DNA of 9,563 nt from Phycisphaeraceae bacterium (GTDB lineage: Bacteria > Planctomycetota > Phycisphaerae > Phycisphaerales > Phycisphaeraceae): the NCBI GenBank assembly GCA_003551485.1, contig PUMS01000265.1:1-9563 (forward strand), given 5' to 3'. The position numbers and the translations under genes were made by a program. A model generated the notes under the pieces. The model was not told the origin of the DNA. It searched no databases and saw nothing but the letters and a program-made list of their open reading frames with translations. Positions 7,289 to 9,563 of the stretch are shown here, piece by piece. Within the stretch, counting starts at the first letter, position 1. Every line of letters starts with the position of its first letter.

Positions 7289-8689
7289 TCAGAAAAGGAG
7301 CTGGAACTGGCTGCGCAGCAGCCACATCCCGTCGCGCGCGGTAGCCCGGTGGCCCATGCCGCTGCCGGAACCGGCGTTGACCGGGTTGAACGCGTAAGTC
7401 CAGTCGACGGTAAACTTGGCGTTGTGGCCGCTGAGGAAGTAGTTGAAGCCGACCGTCAGGAACTGCTCGTGCGACTCCAGCGGACGGTCGCCGGGCGCGG
7501 CCATCGAGCGGAAGCCCGAGCGGTCGCGGCGGTTGCCGAAGTTGGTCCAGTCGAAGCGGACGAACGGCTCGACATCGTGGTCCGAGAGCATGAAGTTGTA
7601 CGAGCCGATCACCATGATGCCGAAGTCGTTCCAGTCATCGAAGCCATCGTTGAACTGGTGGCTGCCGATGACGGCGCCGGCGAGGCTCAGCCCATCGTGC
7701 TTGAACGCGGCGTCGGCGGTCCACAGCAGAAGCTGGTTGTTGGGCGCATCGGTGCCGGTCTTGTCGACCTGATAGTGGACGGCCGCCCCGGCGAACAGGC
7801 CCGTCTCATCGCCCGGCCGCGAGCCGTAGTGGCCGTAGTTCCACCGGTCACCGAGAATCTTGAACTCGCCGCGAGCGGTGATGGCGAAGTCGACCGGGGT
7901 CCGGTCGAATCGCTTGCTCGCACCGGCATCGCCCTGACGGAAGCCGTCGTTGAACATCACGTTCGCCCTCATGAAGTCCTGGCCGGGCGGGTTGATGCGA
8001 AGGCCCACGCCCTCGGTGCGGCCGGCGGTGAAGTTGTTGACCATCGCCGAGCGGTCCACGGCGGTCTGGCGGCCGGAGCTGACCAGTTCCTCCTTGGCAA
8101 AGGGGGCCTTGAGTCGGCCGGCATAGACATCGAGCCAGTCGGTGATCGAGGTGCCGATGAAGGCATCCTCGAGGAACACATCGCCCGTGTCGCGGTTGGT
8201 GGCCAGCACGATGCGGTAGTCGAGTTGCGTGCCCACGTCGATGTGGCCGCGCACGCCGAACTTCACCCGCCGCATGTCCGTGCCCTGGACGGTCCTGGCA
8301 CTGCTGGCGGCGGTCCCCGGATCGTCGCGGCGGCGGTTGAGCACGTGGCGAACCTGGACCTGACCGGTGAAGCGCAGCTCGTGGCCCTCACCGGCGAGCA
8401 TGAAGTTGCGGCCATCGTGACCCCCGAGCATCGGCCCTTCCTCGGCCAGAGAGGCGCGAACCTGGGCATCTTCCATCGCATCGCGGACAATGGCGCTCAC
8501 CTCTTCGGCCCGCGAGCGGTGCATCCACGATTCCTCGGTCTCCACCCCGGCCGCATCCAGCCGCGACTCCAGCGCCTGAATGCGCTGCTTGAGCGCTTCG
8601 ACTTCGGACGCCGCTGCCGCAGCCGGTGCTGGGCCCACGCCCAGCACAACCGTCCCGATGACACCGAACCAAACTGCCTTGCGAAACAT
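7289..8689 (-). CDS. Phosphate-selective porin of the OprO/OprP family
   Basis: Outer-membrane beta-barrel expected to let phosphate (or polyphosphate) through, supplying PstS in the periplasm; 466 aa, close to the usual 400-450. A signal peptide covers about 1-26 (PAPAAAAA). A short coiled-coil follows (VEALKQRIQALESRL, 30-44), common in trimeric porins of this type. The barrel part starts near 104 and shows alternating strands, with the family stretch YAGRLKAPFAKEELVSSGRQ (189-208). The protein ends in FQLLF, the terminal aromatic signal for barrel assembly. Compared with true OprP I cannot assign the arginine ladder by eye, so the substrate is inferred from family and neighbours. AGGAG lies 7 bases before the ATG, within a longer AAAGGAGA. 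A strong terminator ends the transcript before phoB. Confidence 0.9.
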   Translation of the reverse strand: MFRKAVWFGVIGTVVLGVGPAPAAAAASEVEALKQRIQALESRLDAAGVETEESWMHRSRAEEVSAIVRDAMEDAQVRASLAEEGPMLGGHDGRNFMLAGEGHELRFTGQVQVRHVLNRRRDDPGTAASSARTVQGTDMRRVKFGVRGHIDVGTQLDYRIVLATNRDTGDVFLEDAFIGTSITDWLDVYAGRLKAPFAKEELVSSGRQTAVDRSAMVNNFTAGRTEGVGLRINPPGQDFMRANVMFNDGFRQGDAGASKRFDRTPVDFAITARGEFKILGDRWNYGHYGSRPGDETGLFAGAAVHYQVDKTGTDAPNNQLLLWTADAAFKHDGLSLAGAVIGSHQFNDGFDDWNDFGIMVIGSYNFMLSDHDVEPFVRFDWTNFGNRRDRSGFRSMAAPGDRPLESHEQFLTVGFNYFLSGHNAKFTVDWTYAFNPVNAGSGSGMGHRATARDGMWLLRSQFQLLF

Positions 8690-8773
8690 GAGTGGTCTCC
8701 TTTCACTGGTAAAACCGTTGCACCGCGGGTAAACCCTATCACCCGCGCCACGGCCGGCGGAGGGTAAATCGGG
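8690..8773 (-). promoter_or_regulatory. Porin upstream region with TTTACC repeats
   Basis: This 84-base gap leads into the porin and carries its ribosome site. On the minus strand TTTACC occurs three times (8763-8768, 8728-8733, 8708-8713), and GTTTACC is followed 11 bases later by GTGCAAC. That pair recalls the 11-nt repeat units of actinobacterial PHO boxes (GTTCACC-like). No clear -35/-10 pair is visible. Regulation by PhoB is a guess from the gene's function. Confidence 0.22.
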
Positions 8774-9148
8774 CTACATCAGACTTGCGTAAGCACAGCA
8801 TAAGAAGTTGGTGAGCCCGGCCGCCATGGCACAGTGGACGCCGCACACCCAGCCCGCGGTACGCGACCCGGCAGCAGCTTCAACGGGCGGGCGGATGTCG
8901 GCGTCTGCTTCATCGTAGCGGGCTTTCGCGGCGGACGGGGAGCCGGGGGAGCCGAGGGGCTGGTGGTCTGGGTCGTTGACATCGGGGTTGTTCTCCTTGC
9001 ATGACTGGTTCGAGGACCGGCAGGCGCGGCAGATGTGGTCGGAGATGCACTCGGGGCAGGCCCGCTGGCCGCAGCCTCTGCAAGGCCGGGCCCGCGGCTC
9101 CAGCCACGGGTGCGGACATACGACGGGCAGGCCGGAGTCGGCCTGCAT
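8774..9148 (-). CDS. Small B-box-type zinc-finger protein, possibly membrane-anchored
   Basis: A 124-residue protein of unknown function. Its N-terminal part carries a metal-binding pattern: C11, H13, C23-x2-C26, C31-x2-C34, H38, C40-x2-C43. This matches the C..HP / C..CG / C..C / C..C layout of B-box-like zinc fingers found in many bacterial membrane proteins. A polar Pro/Asp/Ser-rich linker follows (about 50-95). The last 25 or so residues are hydrophobic and Cys-rich (from TAGWVCGVHC), possibly one membrane segment. I chose ATG at 9148; TTG at 9154 is also open, and neither has a good ribosome site, so the start is uncertain. It lies 84 bases upstream of the porin in the same direction. 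No link to phosphate is shown by the sequence, and the gene could be an unrelated neighbour. Confidence 0.6.
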   Translation of the reverse strand: MQADSGLPVVCPHPWLEPRARPCRGCGQRACPECISDHICRACRSSNQSCKENNPDVNDPDHQPLGSPGSPSAAKARYDEADADIRPPVEAAAGSRTAGWVCGVHCAMAAGLTNFLCCAYASLM

Positions 9149-9236
9149 CGTCAACAGAGGGAAGCGATGGCCATCAGGGGGAAGACCTGAAAGCTATTCA
9201 CTGCCAATTGGTTATAACCGGAAGGGGGGTATTTTC

Positions 9237-9368
9237 AGTCGTGCGCTGACACTGCACGGCCCGGACCCGCTGGCTTACATCACCGACGTGTTCACCCGCC
9301 TGCCCGCTCCCCCCATCCGCGAACTCGATCAGTTCCTGCCCGACCGGTGGTCACCGCCCGAGGCATGA
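9237..9368 (+). pseudogene. IS66-type transposase, C-terminal remnant
   Basis: About 43 codons on the plus strand (SRALTLHGPDPLAYITDV through LDQFLPDRWSPPEA and a stop) match the conserved C-terminal tail of IS66-family transposases as I know it (HGVDPLAYLTDVL..LP...I.ELLP..W). The full protein is about 500 residues, and the catalytic DDE part is missing. The frame stays open upstream to 8976, but that part does not resemble IS66 and overlaps the zinc-finger gene on the other strand. It is therefore a 5'-deleted remnant. It has opposite orientation to the Pho genes and marks the edge of the conserved locus. Confidence 0.72.
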
Positions 9369-9445
9369 CAGACCCCTTCCCCGCCCGCCGGGGCCGACCG
9401 GGTTCAGCCGTGGGGGCTGGGTGGGTGGGGTTGGGAGAACGGTTA

Positions 9446-9563
9446 GTGCGCCGGTAAGCCGGCGAGGAGTCGCGAATGAAAGAGTCGCACAGGAAAGGTC
9501 TAGCGAACCATCCTGACCCCGAGTCATGCGTGCGTGGCGGCAACGCCACGGGCGAAGCGTTGA
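9446..9563 (+). mobile_element. Possible 5' part of a group II intron-type retroelement (partial)
   Basis: A GTGCG sequence at 9446-9450, a typical group II intron 5' end, begins a stretch with the hairpin CGCCGG-taag-CCGGCG (9449-9464). It is followed by a short reading frame whose sequence I recall upstream of group II intron reverse transcriptases. The reverse transcriptase itself would lie beyond the window. The exact 5' boundary is not proven, and the RNA domains cannot be checked on so short a piece. Confidence 0.38.
9476..9563 (+). CDS. Conserved leader ORF of a reverse-transcriptase element (5' fragment)
   Basis: The first 29 codons begin MKESHRKGLANHPDPESC and end with GEAL at the window edge. 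From memory, small proteins starting MKESY..G.ANH..PESC..GEALTG are annotated just upstream of group II intron reverse transcriptase/maturase genes. A good ribosome site AGGAG (9465-9469) lies 6 bases before the ATG, so it may be translated. Alternatively the conservation reflects intron RNA domain I rather than a protein. The function of these leaders is not known to me. Confidence 0.5.
   Translation, partial: MKESHRKGLANHPDPESCVRGGNATGEAL

Noticed and set aside
7052..8767. A 571-codon plus-strand frame opposite the porin.
   Set aside because: It mirrors the porin codons, runs through the terminator hairpin and shows no recognisable domain.
8976..9236. The upstream part of the plus-strand frame that ends in the IS66 tail, as a full-length 130-aa gene.
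   Set aside because: Only the last 43 or so codons resemble IS66. The rest is antisense to the zinc-finger gene and looks like chance read-through.
9369..9445. G-rich sequence after the IS66 stop as an IS66 terminal inverted repeat or a G-quadruplex.
   Set aside because: I could not match it to a known IS66 end, and the G runs are too irregular to claim a quadruplex by eye.

Overview
The window is GC-rich bacterial DNA dominated by one phosphate-starvation (Pho/Pst) locus read entirely on the minus strand. In transcription order, from high to low coordinates, it runs: a small B-box-type zinc-finger protein, a phosphate-selective porin, phoB, phoR, pstS, a very large pstC, and the first 17 codons of pstA, which leaves the window at base 1. 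The porin ends in an aromatic residue and has a signal peptide, so the cell has a Gram-negative-type outer membrane. High GC, the giant PstC and the zinc-finger style suggest a member of the Planctomycetota/PVC group, possibly a Phycisphaerae-like lineage. That assignment is an impression from protein style, not a measured placement.

Layout: bases 1-3272 hold pstA (partial) and pstC, which overlap by four bases. Bases 3273-3420 hold a clear intrinsic terminator or attenuator between pstS and pstC. Bases 3421-4443 are pstS. Bases 4444-4777 contain no gene but hold a weak terminator-like hairpin, GC-rich palindromes and a candidate PhoB-type promoter. Bases 4778-7070 are phoR and phoB, 16 bases apart. 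Bases 7071-7288 hold a strong terminator for the porin and a candidate phoB promoter. Bases 7289-8689 are the porin, and 8774-9148 the zinc-finger gene. The last 330 bases are different in kind: on the plus strand they hold the C-terminal stub of an IS66-type transposase, followed by what looks like the leader of a group II intron-type reverse-transcriptase element cut off by the window end.

The genes form a coherent system. The porin admits phosphate through the outer membrane, PstS captures it in the periplasm, and PstC/PstA (with PstB presumably beyond base 1) carry it across the inner membrane. PhoR and PhoB sense and respond to limitation. Internal terminators after the porin and after pstS suggest that porin, phoBR, pstS and pstCA are made at different levels even though they are collinear.

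The least expected feature is inside PstC. The N-terminal periplasmic region is predicted to be a roughly seven-bladed beta-propeller, interrupted by a long insert that contains two diverged copies of a module I do not recognise. Other points worth a look are a nine-G run inside phoR, 11-bp-spaced direct repeats ahead of phoB and pstS, and the zinc-finger gene next to the porin.
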